Shown here: one piece after another, positions 31,826 to 42,259 of the stretch
How the letters are laid out: every line of letters begins with the position of its first letter
Position numbering within the stretch: position 1 is the stretch's first letter
NCBI RefSeq assembly: GCF_000801105.2
Contig: NC_079516.1
Coordinates: 49,149,265-49,213,264 of the forward strand
Length of the DNA: 64,000 nucleotides
From: Raphanus sativus
Taxonomy: Eukaryota; Streptophyta; Magnoliopsida; Brassicales; Brassicaceae
Direction: 5' to 3'
The notes under the pieces: model-generated
Told to the model about the DNA's origin: nothing
Databases searched by the model: none
Seen by the model: only the letters and a program-made list of their open reading frames with translations
Made by a program: the position numbers and the translations under genes

Positions 31826-33156
31826 GATTTCTCAGCAAAGTAAAATGGATGTTAAAAAACGCAGTGAAACGATCTTTCTCGTGGTAAAGAGTTTCGTATA
31901 TTATACGTAAAGGGGGTGAGAGAGCTTTCACGAGAAAGATACCTCAAAAAGGCATAAACTTTTGGGTCAGCTCTGTAATGTCAAACAGCTCAGAAGATAT
32001 ATGGAGAGAGAGAGAGAGAGAGACGTCCAGCTAAGCTTTTCTTATTTTATTTTTGATTCTCTCCCTATTTTAGTGGTGACAGAAAAATTACTTTTGGATT
32101 TTAAATCTTATTTTAAGGTTTAACCACGTTTTATTTTATTTTTAACCTACCACACTCTAATTTATAATTATCTTCCAAGATCAAAAACCCTTTTCAAAAT
32201 CTTATGTGTATCGTTCCAGTTTTCATAGGTTGTTGTCCCTGAAATAACCAATGCTGTTCTAGTTTTTTTTAAAATTTAAATAAAAAATAACCAGTTTTCG
32301 ATTTTTTTTAGTAAGGAAATTATAAAGATATATATTTTTATTAGTAACAAGGGTTCGTTTCTTGAATAAAATGTGGGGATTTAGAACTTGGTAGGTGAAA
32401 AGAAAACGTTTATTGATTAGAAGGAATCAAAATCATAAAAATAAGTTTGAATGTGAAATTATTGGTGTTTGGAACTTGGAAGGAAGTGACCTTTTTCGTC
32501 ACATGCCAACTAAGCCAATTATATGTCACCAACGAAGACGCATTTGACTACAGTCCAAAACGCAGTTTGTTCAATGTTCATGCATTACCATATTTCGTTA
32601 AGTAAAAGCCCAACATATGCTGGGCCTATAACATGACTCTCAAACTTGCAATAGTTTTTGTTTTGGTTTTAAAATTAAGTTTCATGATCTTGTGAAAAAT
32701 AGCGTGAGCTAATTCATGGTTTATTGAAAATCAATTCAAAATTATGCAAGTAGATTAGTGTATATGCATATCTTCCAGGGGTATTCATTTTTCTTTTACA
32801 GATTTTTTTCACTTGTCACAACTTACATTATAGACACACCACAAATATTTGTTAGATTTAATAACTTGTTTGTTAATGGAAAAAATAAGAGAATGTAGTT
32901 TACTATAAAGAAAATTCAATGGTTTCTTGCCGGCAAAAGAGATCAATAATGAGAAAAAGCATAAATCAATAAAAAATTCGAAAGTAAAGTGGGAACATGG
33001 GATAGACGAGAGAATCTTGGCGGCCGAAAATGGGGTTCTATGCCAATTGTTTAGCCCAACCAACCTTGGCCACTATCTCTATTATTATTTTACCCATTTT
33101 ATTATCATTTATACATATAAATAAACAACGTTCCTATCATTTGATGCGTTGAACCA

Positions 33157-33216
33157 GAAATTTTCATATAATCAAACATTTTTTCACGGAAATTTTCATA
33201 TAATCAAACATTTTTC
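33157..33216. repeat. Tandem duplication of about 33 bp
   Basis: GAAATTTTCATATAATCAAA followed by CATTTTT occurs twice in a row, separated by a few bases including TCACG. Confidence 0.75.
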
Positions 33217-33313
33217 TCTTAACCGGAGTTCAACACAAACCCCCCTATTCAGCTGTCAAAATAGCATTGCTTTGTATGAGACTGAAGGCTTGCCAGAAAA
33301 ATGGTTCAAATTT

Positions 33314-33399
33314 TTTTTTTTTTTTTTTGATATCTCTGGTGTCTGGGCAGCCACTTTCCCAAATATCCCCCGAAGGGGTCCAGCGCCCCAGCAGTAAGG
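33314..33399 (-). mobile_element. Retroposed fragment (LINE 3' end or SINE) with 13-bp duplication
   Basis: The 13-mer ATGGTTCAAATTT stands at 33301-33313 and 33400-33412. Between the copies, on the minus strand, about 70 bases of GC-rich sequence including GGGGCGCTGGACCCC and ending CACCAGAGATATC run into an A tail of about 17. This is a textbook target-primed insertion. Whether the source is a LINE 3' end or a SINE cannot be settled here. Confidence 0.82.
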
Positions 33400-33629
33400 A
33401 TGGTTCAAATTTACCTTTACATGTTTTTTCTATATTGAAACTCAGATTTACATATAATGTTTTTTTATTATCCAGAGATATTAATTTGAGTTGATGAAGT
33501 CTAACTAATTTCCCACGAGGTAATAACAACGAATAACCCGATCTTGGTTTTCAAATGAGACATAAAACTCGCCTAGCCAAATAAATGACAACTTAATTTT
33601 GAGAAAGATTCAAACCTATAACCAACGAG

Positions 33630-33652
33630 ATTTTTGACCAGAAAAAAAAAAC
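33630..33652 (+). mobile_element. A-tailed micro-insertion ending TTGACCAG-A(n)
   Basis: Twenty-three bases, ATTTTTGACCAG then an A run and a final C, are flanked by identical 10-mers AACCAACGAG at 33620-33629 and 33653-33662. The TTGACC before the tail resembles the end of the LINE at 29332. Confidence 0.58.
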
Positions 33653-34227
33653 AACCAACGAGTTTACGTTTTACCCAAAATTTTGTTTGTACCAACAAAC
33701 TAACCACCGTTTGGTTACCTTTATAATAAATAATTCGTCATTAAGTCTACATGCAGGGAATCATGAATCATCGAATCCTTGAACTCGTAACTTGCAAGAT
33801 CCTTGTCCAACTATGGGTTGGACAAAACCCACGCACGTTTCTAAGCCTTCAGCCATGCATGCGAAACGATCGAAACCCAGTTACCTATATGAATTTTTAG
33901 CTTTGTATCCTCTGACTAACGCAAAACATAGGTCAACATATAATGATCAAAGTTAATTATTTGAAAGGCCGCGACAAATCATCTACTTACCAGAGAACTT
34001 GTCAGTAAAGTTGTGTATGCACTTTTAGTAAAAATGCATGCTCATCGGTTCAACATGAAAGACCTACAAAAAAATGAAGACAAGATATATCATTGGAAGC
34101 TTTTAAAATATAAGTATTCCAACAGAGTAAATCATATTCAATAAGCTTTTTCTAAGATACGCTTAGGCGTCAGGATCCATTTTGACTTGGACTTGGGCAT
34201 CGCAAGATTCTCACTATGCACCATACC

Positions 34228-34313
34228 AATGTTTTAGGTGATACTAACCATGATGCGTCGATTGTTTTAGGTGATACTAACCAATGTTTTAGGTGATACT
34301 AACCATGATGCGT
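34228..34313. repeat. Short tandem array, about three copies
   Basis: TGTTTTAGGTGATACTAACC occurs three times, with CATGATGCGTC between or after copies. Small local expansion in the spacer. Confidence 0.75.
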
Positions 34314-35358
34314 CAATTGTTTAAAAAAGGAACCCATGGATGCAAACCAAAAATCACTCACCAACAACAATTATGCTAGAGATTCTTGTAGGCTTGTAGC
34401 AGCATATATTATGTTGTTGTCTAACAATGTTGAAAGAAAAACACACATGAAGACTTAGATTATTAAAATTGATGATTGAGCTAGTGATAAAGATTCTAGT
34501 CACGATGACAAAGATATGGATAAAATGCCAGTTGCTATCACTGTTATAATAATAACTCCATGAATTGAAAATAAACAAAAACAAAGATCATACTACAGTT
34601 TTCGGAAATTTTATTGTTTGTATGCTCCCATATGGAGACGTTGGAGGGTATGTGTATATCCGAATATAATATAAAGTGTGACGAAAAGGAGAGATAGATA
34701 GAGCGGATAAGATAGAGACAAGTGTGAACTAGTGGACGGAGAGGTAGGAAGCCAATTTGGCACCTCTTCCAACCTGTATTGTCACTTATGATCACATACA
34801 CATATTGATATTACACATTTCATCATATAAAAATATTTGACATATATATTTATATTTTGTCTGGATATCAACTCATTTTCATTTCTTGCTAAAATTTTCA
34901 AAAATGTTATAGTTAACCAAAAAAAAATGCCTCGAAGAATAAAATCTTCGCTCATTCATCCGATCTCCTGCAACTCTAGAAATTTGTAATAGTCTTTTCT
35001 CAAGAAATTTAGAATTTTAATTAATAGACCCAATTGAAAGAAAATGTCTCACTTTTGAGGTTGGTTGCAGACTCCTAGTTTTTTTCTTTACCAACACGAT
35101 TTCAATAAATGTCGTCACCACCACCACCACTAAACAAAATGTGGAGTAATAAACATATTTAAAAATATTTCAAGGCAGTGATTTATTAAATTTGTGTGCC
35201 ATCATCATCTTCATCATTTCGGCGTTGTTTTCTCTCTATAGTAATGTGTAGTATTGATCTATAAATCATTCTCTTTCTCTCTACCCGTTTCACCCCTTAT
35301 AGGAAAAAAAAACCAGTGAATCATCATCATCATCTTCTTCTTCCTTCTCCAAAAACAG

Positions 35359-35498
35359 GTTAACAAACTAACTAACTTCTCTCTCCATTTTTTTTATAAT
35401 CTCTTCTTTGTTGTTGCCGAGAAAACGCAGGAGAAAAAATAATTCTTGAATTAACAATTAATTCACAACATCTTTGATTGTCTGTTTTTTTTCCTCAG
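35359..35498 (+). other. Likely 5' UTR intron of SAP4
   Basis: A donor (AAAAACAG/GTTAAC) and an acceptor after a T-rich tract (TTCCTCAG/ATTTTCC) frame a 140-bp leader intron just upstream of the SAP4 coding sequence. Inferred from splice-site quality only. Confidence 0.45.
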
Positions 35499-35552
35499 AT
35501 TTTCCGACCAAACTTGATCTGTTTTGTCTAAAGCTTAATTAATAATAAATTA

Positions 35553-36038
35553 ATGGCGGAAGAACATCGATGCCAAACACCGGAAGGCCACCGTCTCTGC
35601 GTTAACAACTGCGGTTTCCTCGGCAGCTCAGCCACCATGAATCTCTGCTCCAATTGCTACGGCGATCTCTGCCTCAACCAACAGCAAGCCTCCGCCAAAC
35701 CAACCGTCGAATCCTCTCTCCCCGCCGCATCTCCTCCGTCTTCGTCGTCGGAGATCACCGAATCCTCCTCACCCTCGTCTCCGACTGCGGAGAAACAAAT
35801 CAAGCTGATCCCGACGACGGAGCAGAAGCAGGAGCCGCCGCAACGGCCTAACCGGTGCACAGTGTGCAGGAAACGGGTCGGGTTGACCGGATTCATGTGC
35901 CGGTGCATGACGACTTTCTGCGGGACCCACAGGTATCCGGAGGTTCACGGGTGCACGTTCGATTTCAAATCGGCGGGGCGCGAAGAGATCGCAAAGGCTA
36001 ATCCTTTGGTCATAGCCGCGAAGCTCCAGAAGATATGA
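35553..36038 (+). CDS. SAP4: A20/AN1 zinc-finger stress-associated protein
   Basis: Intronless 161-residue protein starting MAEEHRCQTPEGHRLC. An A20 finger lies at about residues 14-45 (LCVNNCGFLGSSATMNLCSN followed by CYGDLC). A Ser/Pro-rich linker follows, then a C-terminal AN1 finger at about 97-143 (RCTVCRKRVGLTGFMCRC, FCGTHRYPEVHGC). All cysteine and histidine zinc ligands are present. Plant A20/AN1 proteins act in abiotic stress signalling, and some bind ubiquitin or act as E3 ligases. Gene order and length match Arabidopsis SAP4. A short stress-type gene with a leader intron is usual for this family. Confidence 0.94.
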   Translation: MAEEHRCQTPEGHRLCVNNCGFLGSSATMNLCSNCYGDLCLNQQQASAKPTVESSLPAASPPSSSSEITESSSPSSPTAEKQIKLIPTTEQKQEPPQRPNRCTVCRKRVGLTGFMCRCMTTFCGTHRYPEVHGCTFDFKSAGREEIAKANPLVIAAKLQKI

Positions 36039-36390
36039 TCTCAGCCGTTGGTTTTGCGTTGACCTTCCTTCTTCTCTCTCCCGCGTTTACCGAGACAAGG
36101 GGTGTATCTCAGCCGTTTGTTATGTCGAAAACATAAACTTTGTTGTTGCGGAAACGTGTTACGTGATTAAAGGTTGAGATGGTTGTTACAATACTCACCT
36201 TTCATATTATTTTCCTTTTCTTCCGAAAGAATTTAAGTTTAAAAAAAAAAAATTTGTGTGGCTTCTTGCTTGTGGAAAAAAAAGATTTTCTTTTGGGGGA
36301 AAAATATAATAAAGTTGTGTCTCTTGTTTTTTTTTCAATTTTATTTTTGTTTGGGAAAGTTTTATATACTGACGGCAGAAAGATGGTTTG

Positions 36391-36582
36391 GTTGTCAAAT
36401 TATAAAAGAAAAGAAAAAGACAGTTTCATCACCATTGGACCGGTTAGCTTTCGATAAGACATCTTAAGTCAATACATAACGTCTAATTGTTTGTCTATGA
36501 TAAGATGAGAGAGTTTCGTTGTCAAATTATAAGAGAAAAGAAAAAGACAGTTTCATCACCATCGGACCGGATAGCTTTTGAT
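36391..36582. repeat. Direct duplication, about 65 bp, spaced 127 bp
   Basis: GTTGTCAAATTATAAAAGAA (36391) recurs as GTTGTCAAATTATAAGAGAA (36518). Both continue through GACAGTTTCATCACCAT and TAGCTTT with a handful of substitutions. Confidence 0.8.
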
Positions 36583-36724
36583 CGGTCTACCTTATCGGCC
36601 GAAGCACGTGTCGATCACCAGAGGAAAACCCAAATTTTAAATTTTACCTCTAATAGCTAGTAGAATTTGAACCTGGATCCATATTGAAATCGAAGTTTCC
36701 TCAAAACCACTAGGCCGAGCCTCG

Positions 36725-36842
36725 CTTGGTTTTGTTGTTTGTTAATGACTCTCACATTCTCTTCAATCTTCACAGTATATATAAAACTTGGTTTTGTTGT
36801 TTGTTAATAATTCCCACATTCTTTTCAGTCTTCACAGTATAG
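36725..36842. repeat. Tandem duplication, 62-bp period
   Basis: CTTGGTTTTGTTGTTTGTTA begins at 36725 and again at 36787. Each copy ends TTCACAGTATA with a few substitutions between copies. Confidence 0.8.
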
Positions 36843-36843
36843 A

Positions 36844-37129
36844 TTTGTTCGTTTCTGGAATGCGCTGTGTCAACAACGACGATCAGAAAATGCAAAGGAA
36901 TTTTAATAACAGCTCAGCAACCAATAAAATTAGAGAATTAGAAGATGAAACAATTGTACGCTAGCAACACGTAATGCGTGAGTGGGAATTTGCAGCGGCG
37001 ATAGAAATATGGAAAAGACGAGCAATTGCAGTCACCGGCGATAACTATCAACAAACCGTTAAAAAGTTTTTCGCCTCTTTGTTAATTATTGGTTGCTGAC
37101 GCTGATGCCGCATCAGAGAAACGAACAAA
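36844..37129. mobile_element. Small non-autonomous inverted-repeat element
   Basis: TTTGTTCGTTTCT at 36844-36856 is inverted at 37117-37129. A second inverted pair, CAGCAACCAATAA, lies inside (about 36915 and 37087). The nested arrangement suggests a 286-bp MITE with gapped terminal repeats. I could not find a convincing target-site duplication. Confidence 0.5.
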
Positions 37130-37691
37130 CCTTATATATAAAACCATGCAAGCATAACAAACACATCAGTGGAAATAACACAATCCTCAATATTTTTATT
37201 TACGCGTTATGTTAGAACAAATACTTTCGTGACATACCTCGTCAAACTTGAAAGGAAGAGGTCGCTCGTGAATCTCTTTCCTGCGGTTGCTCGCTTTTGT
37301 ACATCCTCTTAATCTTCATAATTTTCCTCTAGTTGTTTGTTCCATGGTTTTGTAATCTGAAACTCATTTTAACAATGGTTTTTGTAATTAGAGACGATTA
37401 GATAGAGGAACAAAACCAAAAGGGTATAATTTGAAAATCAAAACTAAAGGGGCAGATTACAAAAATACCAAAAAGTATCGGTGCGGGTTATTAAATAATA
37501 GAAAAAACATAACCAGGACAGTAAACTAAAAGGACAAAAGACTTCAAAGTCTTCTGCTTTCTTTTGTTCGATTCTTTGATTCTTTGCTGGCTTCTTCACT
37601 TTTGTTCTTTTCACGCTCTTTTTTCCCCCTAAATTCGATTGCGTTGCTGCTTTTGATCATCACTTCCTCACCCTCAAAACTCGTCTCTCCG

Positions 37692-38795
37692 ATGAGATCT
37701 CCACCGAAACCGATGCCGTCGATGTCACCGTCTTCTATCTCAACGGTGAAATCTCCACCTCCGGCAGATACTTCAATGGCCATAGTGACTTACGATAACT
37801 CCACAACTCACTACTCTTCTTCCTCCCCTTCCCCTCCACATGCTCTCAGCGAATCAGATGAAGAAGAGAGACGTAGTAGCAGGAGAAGCAAGAACTCTTC
37901 TGTAAAGGAAGAGCCTTTCGCTTCTCTGTCTCGTCAAACTCCGTCTCCGATCGTCGTGGTTCACAACAACCCGTCTGCGAAAGAGTTCGTTCCTCCTCCC
38001 GTTGCGGCGACGACGAGGAAGAGTGCTCGTGTTGGTTCCGGGAGAAGAAGCGGCGGTCAACGATCTGGAGCTGTGTTGGCGATTCTGAAGAGGTCCAAGA
38101 GGGAAGAGGTTGTAAAGTATTCGGCTTTAGGGTTTAGGTTAAGCGAGGTCGTTTTGGCTTTGATCTCGTTCTCGGTTATGGCTGCTGATAAGACTAAAGG
38201 GTGGAGTGGCGATTCTTTTGATCGTTACAAGGAGTACAGGTATGCTCGTGTTTTCTTGAATTGAGTCACATGGGAAGAAGTGAGTCTTATGCTTTTTGGT
38301 TTGAACTTGATGTCACTGACAGGTTTTGTCTGTCGGTGAACGTGGTTGCTTTTGTATATTCTGCTTATCAAGCATGTGACTTGGCATACCATCTTGTCAG
38401 AGAGAAGCACTTTATCAACCACCACCTTCGACCTCTCTTTGAGTTCATCTTAGATCAGGCGAGTCTCTTCATTAACTTGCACCCTGTCTCCTATGTAGTT
38501 CAGAATCATGTTGCTATTCACATCTTAGTTATGAAATAAGACAAAAAAGATTGTGTCCTGAGGAAGTATAGTTGCTTTTTGTTTTTTTTGGCTATTTCAG
38601 GTACTTGCGTATATGCTTATATCAGCATCAACAGCCGCAGTGACTCGTGTTGATGACTGGGTTTCAAACTGGGGAAAAGACGATTTCACAGAGATGGCGA
38701 GTGCTTCCATTGCTATGTCTTTCTTGGCCTTCCTTGCCTTTGCTTGTAGTTCCCTTATATCAGGTTATAACCTCTTCAACCACGACTCTCTTTGA
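37692..38795 (+). CDS. CASP-like membrane protein (CASPL4 type), GC-AG second intron
   Basis: Three exons: 37692..38239, 38323..38458 and 38601..38795, giving 292 residues. The N-terminal half is Ser/Pro-rich and acidic/basic ([23 protein letters not shown]), typical of the CASPL4A branch. Four membrane spans follow: [54 protein letters not shown] and [15 protein letters not shown]. The conserved Arg of span 1 and Asp in the span 3 loop region (TRVDDW) are present. CASP-like proteins form membrane scaffolds related to Casparian strip proteins; the role of this branch is not settled. The second intron starts with GC (CAG/GCGAGT) and ends with AG, and only this donor keeps the frame. Order fits At2g36330. 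Confidence 0.9.
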
Positions 38796-40016
38796 TCCTC
38801 GGCACTTTTTTTTTTGTATAGTTAAGATCCAAGAACACACACACTCCATGTGTCAAAATATATATTTGAGAAATAAAAAGATCAATACATCTTTTTTAGC
38901 ATTGTAGTACACTATTTATGAATTTTTGTAGACATAAAATTATTTGAGGTTAATAAGAGAGGCCTTTTTGATTTTGTTGTTAAAAACATTACAAAACCTG
39001 AAAACAAAATAATATTAAACTGGAGCTATAACTCAAAAACAGATTTCAATTCTTGAGCCGTATGGTTGTTAATAAGCTCGGTCAAAGGCAGAATGAGAGT
39101 GTAACAGAGTACTCACGATTTCAAATCGGATGGTAGCTTGACTTTAGATCGAACTCTAGGTATAGCGTAGTGTTTGCATCGTCTGACTTGTACTCTAAAA
39201 TACATTTATTGAGCTACCAATGATTTTGTTTGTTCAAACCATCTTTTGAAAAGGGTTGTGGCTTTAGGATGTGACCGGTTTTGTGTTAACCAGTGGTGAT
39301 CCTGTGTTGTATGTTTCTGAAATGAGTCTTGAGGATCATTTAGTTCTTATACCAAAATAATAAACAAGTGCAGTGTGCGTATTTGACTAAGAGAGAGAGA
39401 GAGAGAGAATATGAACATACTATGAAACCAATCAAAGAGTAGAAAGAAGTTTCTTTACAGACTTATTACAGTATAATCGTGTGATTGGGTTAGAGAAAGT
39501 GTGTCTCCCGACATAACTGTCCTATAATGAAACCAAAAGTGAAAAAGTGACCCAGAGTGTAAATCTCTCTTACAGTATAGAGTGTCTTTTCTGTTTCCTC
39601 GTCTTCAACTTTGACCAGGTTTGGGCTTTGCTGTTATAATAAGCTCATGCTTCTGGTCATGGGCCTCAGCTCAGACCACAGCCTTTATGTAAACCGAATC
39701 GATTCGTCAGAAAAAAAGGAATGCAAAGCTTCATATTTTCCTCAATTGCTCATAGATAGATAGGCTCACCACAAAGATTACAAAGATAAAAACAACAAAC
39801 ACCCATCAAATCAAGAAGGCACATATCAGGCACTCGTCTAATTTCTGACAGTTTTGTTCCCCAATAATTGTTAGATTTGTCATTTATAAAACTTTTTTTT
39901 TAGGAAAAAGAACAAAAATCCAATGTGTGTGGTGCGCATAAAATCTACCGTTCATGATCTTGTTATGTATGGAATATAGGGAGATGGATACAAGAAAGAA
40001 AACCGCAAACAAGTTC

Positions 40017-40513
40017 CTTTAAATCTAGTATCTTTTAATTAAAAAAACAAAATAATTTGTCAAATTATGTTATGTTTTTAAAATAAATAAAAAGATTAAA
40101 TAAATAAAAATAACAATAGTTCTAAAAAATATTATTTTTTAAAAATATTTATTTATAAAATTTAGAGTTTAGTGTTTAAGATTTATAGTTTAGAATTTAT
40201 CCAAATGTTTATTGTTTTTCCAAGGGTTAGAGTTTACCCAAAGGTTTAGGGTTTAGGATTAGAGTTTAGGATTTAGTGTTTTGTTGACAACATGTTGAGT
40301 GTTTTTCTAAGGGTTTAGGGTTTACCCAAGAGTTTAGGGTTTAGGATTAGAATTTAGGGTTTAGTATTAGAGTTTAGAGTTTAGGGGACAACATTAATTT
40401 TTTTAATTCGTTTTATATATTATTTTTATTTATTTTTAAATTTTATTTTGAAAAGATAATATAATTTGACAAGTTATTTGTTTCCTTAATTAAAAGATAC
40501 TAAATCTAAAATG
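40017..40513. mobile_element. MITE-like element with telomere-like core
   Basis: The left arm (about 40019-40125) starts TTAAATCTAGTATCTTTTAA. The reverse complement of the right arm (about 40395-40513) starts TTTAGATTTAGTATCTTTTA. The arms share further blocks such as TTTGTCAAATTAT and TTGTCAAATTAT. The core (about 40155-40385) is made of degenerate GTTTAGGGTTTAGGATTAGA units, that is, plant telomere-like repeats. No coding capacity. The exact ends and target-site duplication are not resolved. Confidence 0.65.
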
Positions 40514-41491
40514 ACAATTTTCTATTGGTTGGTTTAGATTCACTCTAGGGAATGAACCCAAGAATAACTCTTTTAACATCGAGATCCAAGTGTGGATCAG
40601 ACACAATATTGACACGATGTAAAAGAGCCTATAGCAAATACTTAACAACAATAACTAATAGTGTCTAACATTCTTAAGAAATGTTACTATTATGAAGAAT
40701 GATTATTCCTTTCAATTCTTTCACATTTTTTATCTTAAAGAAAAATAGAACAAATTTGTTCTTTATTGAATTTGATAAGAAACAATCATTCATCATTAAT
40801 TCTATAATTTTATTTCTTTCCAATTTGTTTATATTCATTTCAAATTTCATCGGTTTGGTTGTTTAATCAATCTTTAAAATTCAAAGTAGTAAATAATTTT
40901 TTTGTCAAAAAGAGTGGTAAAGAAACTTTTATTTAAAAAAAAAAAATTTAGTGACTCAACATTTCAAAATTAATTTGATTACGGGTTATCTATGTGGTAT
41001 TTGGGAGTATCTTTGATTCATTTATATAATAGCAATTTTATGTTTATAGAGAAAGAGAAATATCACTGTAAAATCATGAGTTAATTTCCATTTTTATTAG
41101 ATTTTTCCTATTTTTTTTTAAAATAACAAATGGATATAACGTAAAATAGGGAAAATTAACTTCCTTTTAGGATATCTGGTCGGCAATAACAAAACAAAAA
41201 TGCTAACAATAATTATGGAAAAGAGAGTTTGATGTGAAATGTAATAAAGACAAGTAAGAAAAAAAATAAAAAAAGACGTAATTTTCAGCGTAGTAACATG
41301 AGACCCGCAAACACATATGCTTTAGGGACCCACTCACGCCTTTCAACTTTATCATCACACAAACAAACATTTTCTTCACTGAACGCTAAACACCAAAAAC
41401 AAATAAACAAAGACATTTTTTACACTCTCTCTGTGCTCTGTGGGAATCTCTTCAGTCTCAAGCCATTAGGGTTCTTTTAGTGGGAGTCTCC

Positions 41492-42239
41492 ATGAGTCTC
41501 TGGAACCTACTCTGCCTCCTAATGTTCTCTTCTTGGGTACTCCTTTCTTCTCTTCAACTATCTTTTATTTCTGGACAAATGAGCTTGTGCAGTGTATATA
41601 GTATGAGCTTTGAGCTTTTTCATTTGTTGTTATAATCAGTTTGGATTTGATGTGAACAACTTTTAAGTCTCTTCCCATCCTATCTTTTGAAGTTGAATCT
41701 TCATTTCAGTAACTGTTATTAGTATTCTGTTTTAGCTTCATGAGATCTGGGATTGAAACTGCTAGATTTGGTTTAATATTATTTTATTTAGTTTTCTTGA
41801 TTCTTCATCTGTCTTTGTTTTGGTTTATTGACTTTGTACTTTGATTGGTCCATCTCCATAAATAAAAATGTCTTCTTTCTGTTTATTAAAGTATGGGTCA
41901 AAGTAGCTACCTTTACTTCTGTAGGGTTCATTATTTGAGTCTATAACCATGATGATGACTTTACCTGTTGATTCCCCTTTACTTTGATCATTGCATTTCT
42001 CTGTTACATATTCTCTTTTTAAAACTCATTTAACATTGCTCTTTGTCCAATTACTTCTTATTCGACTCCAATGATTGTGATTATTGCAGGATGTTGCAGT
42101 ACTCTGGTGCTAAGAATGAACCAATGAAGCTGAGTCTCTCAAGGTCTTTCAGAACAGATTCTTTACATGACCTCTATAGCACTTGGTTTGGTGTCTGAAC
42201 TCTGGAATGAGAAGCTCCACTGGTTTCAAGCTGTGTTGA
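41492..42239 (+). promoter_or_regulatory. Leader of the AGC kinase with intron and three upstream ORFs
   Basis: With the leader intron 41537-42089 (CTTGG/GTACTC to TTGCAG/GATG) removed, the leader holds a spliced uORF starting MSLWNLLCLLMFSS at 41492 and ending with a TAA shortly after the intron. A second uORF at 42124-42198 has 24 codons, starting MKLSLSRSFRTDS. A third at 42207-42239 has 10 codons. All end before the main ATG at 42260, so translation of the kinase is probably restrained. Coding potential of the uORFs is inference. Confidence 0.5.
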
Positions 42240-42259
42240 TAAAACTAAGACATTGCTAA

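Larger units (their letters stand above)
31826..35552. other. Intergenic region between URH1 and SAP4
   Basis: Divergent spacer. The left side is the URH1 leader and promoter, the right side the SAP4 promoter and leader (with a likely intron 35359-35498). Between them lie a retroposed fragment (33314-33399), a micro-insertion (33630-33652), a 33-bp tandem duplication (about 33157-33216) and a short repeat array (about 34228-34313). No gene was recognised. Confidence 0.55.
36039..37691. other. Intergenic region between SAP4 and the CASP-like gene
   Basis: Holds the SAP4 3' UTR, two local duplications (36391-36582 and 36725-36842) and a small inverted-repeat element (36844-37129). The right part is the promoter and leader of the CASP-like gene; the frame extends 5' of the chosen ATG but without an upstream ATG. 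Confidence 0.5.
38796..42259. other. Intergenic region and kinase leader
   Basis: Begins with the CASP-like 3' UTR, then unassigned DNA to about 40.0 kb, the telomere-like inverted-repeat element (40017-40513) and AT-rich DNA to about 41.2 kb. The AGC kinase leader follows, with an intron at about 41537-42089 and upstream ORFs. The Storekeeper-type gene expected by order (At2g36340) was not found. Confidence 0.5.

Noticed and set aside
37584..37691. Upstream extension of the CASP-like frame
   Set aside because: The extension begins with TTG and has no ATG; the ATG at 37692 gives the expected family N-terminus.
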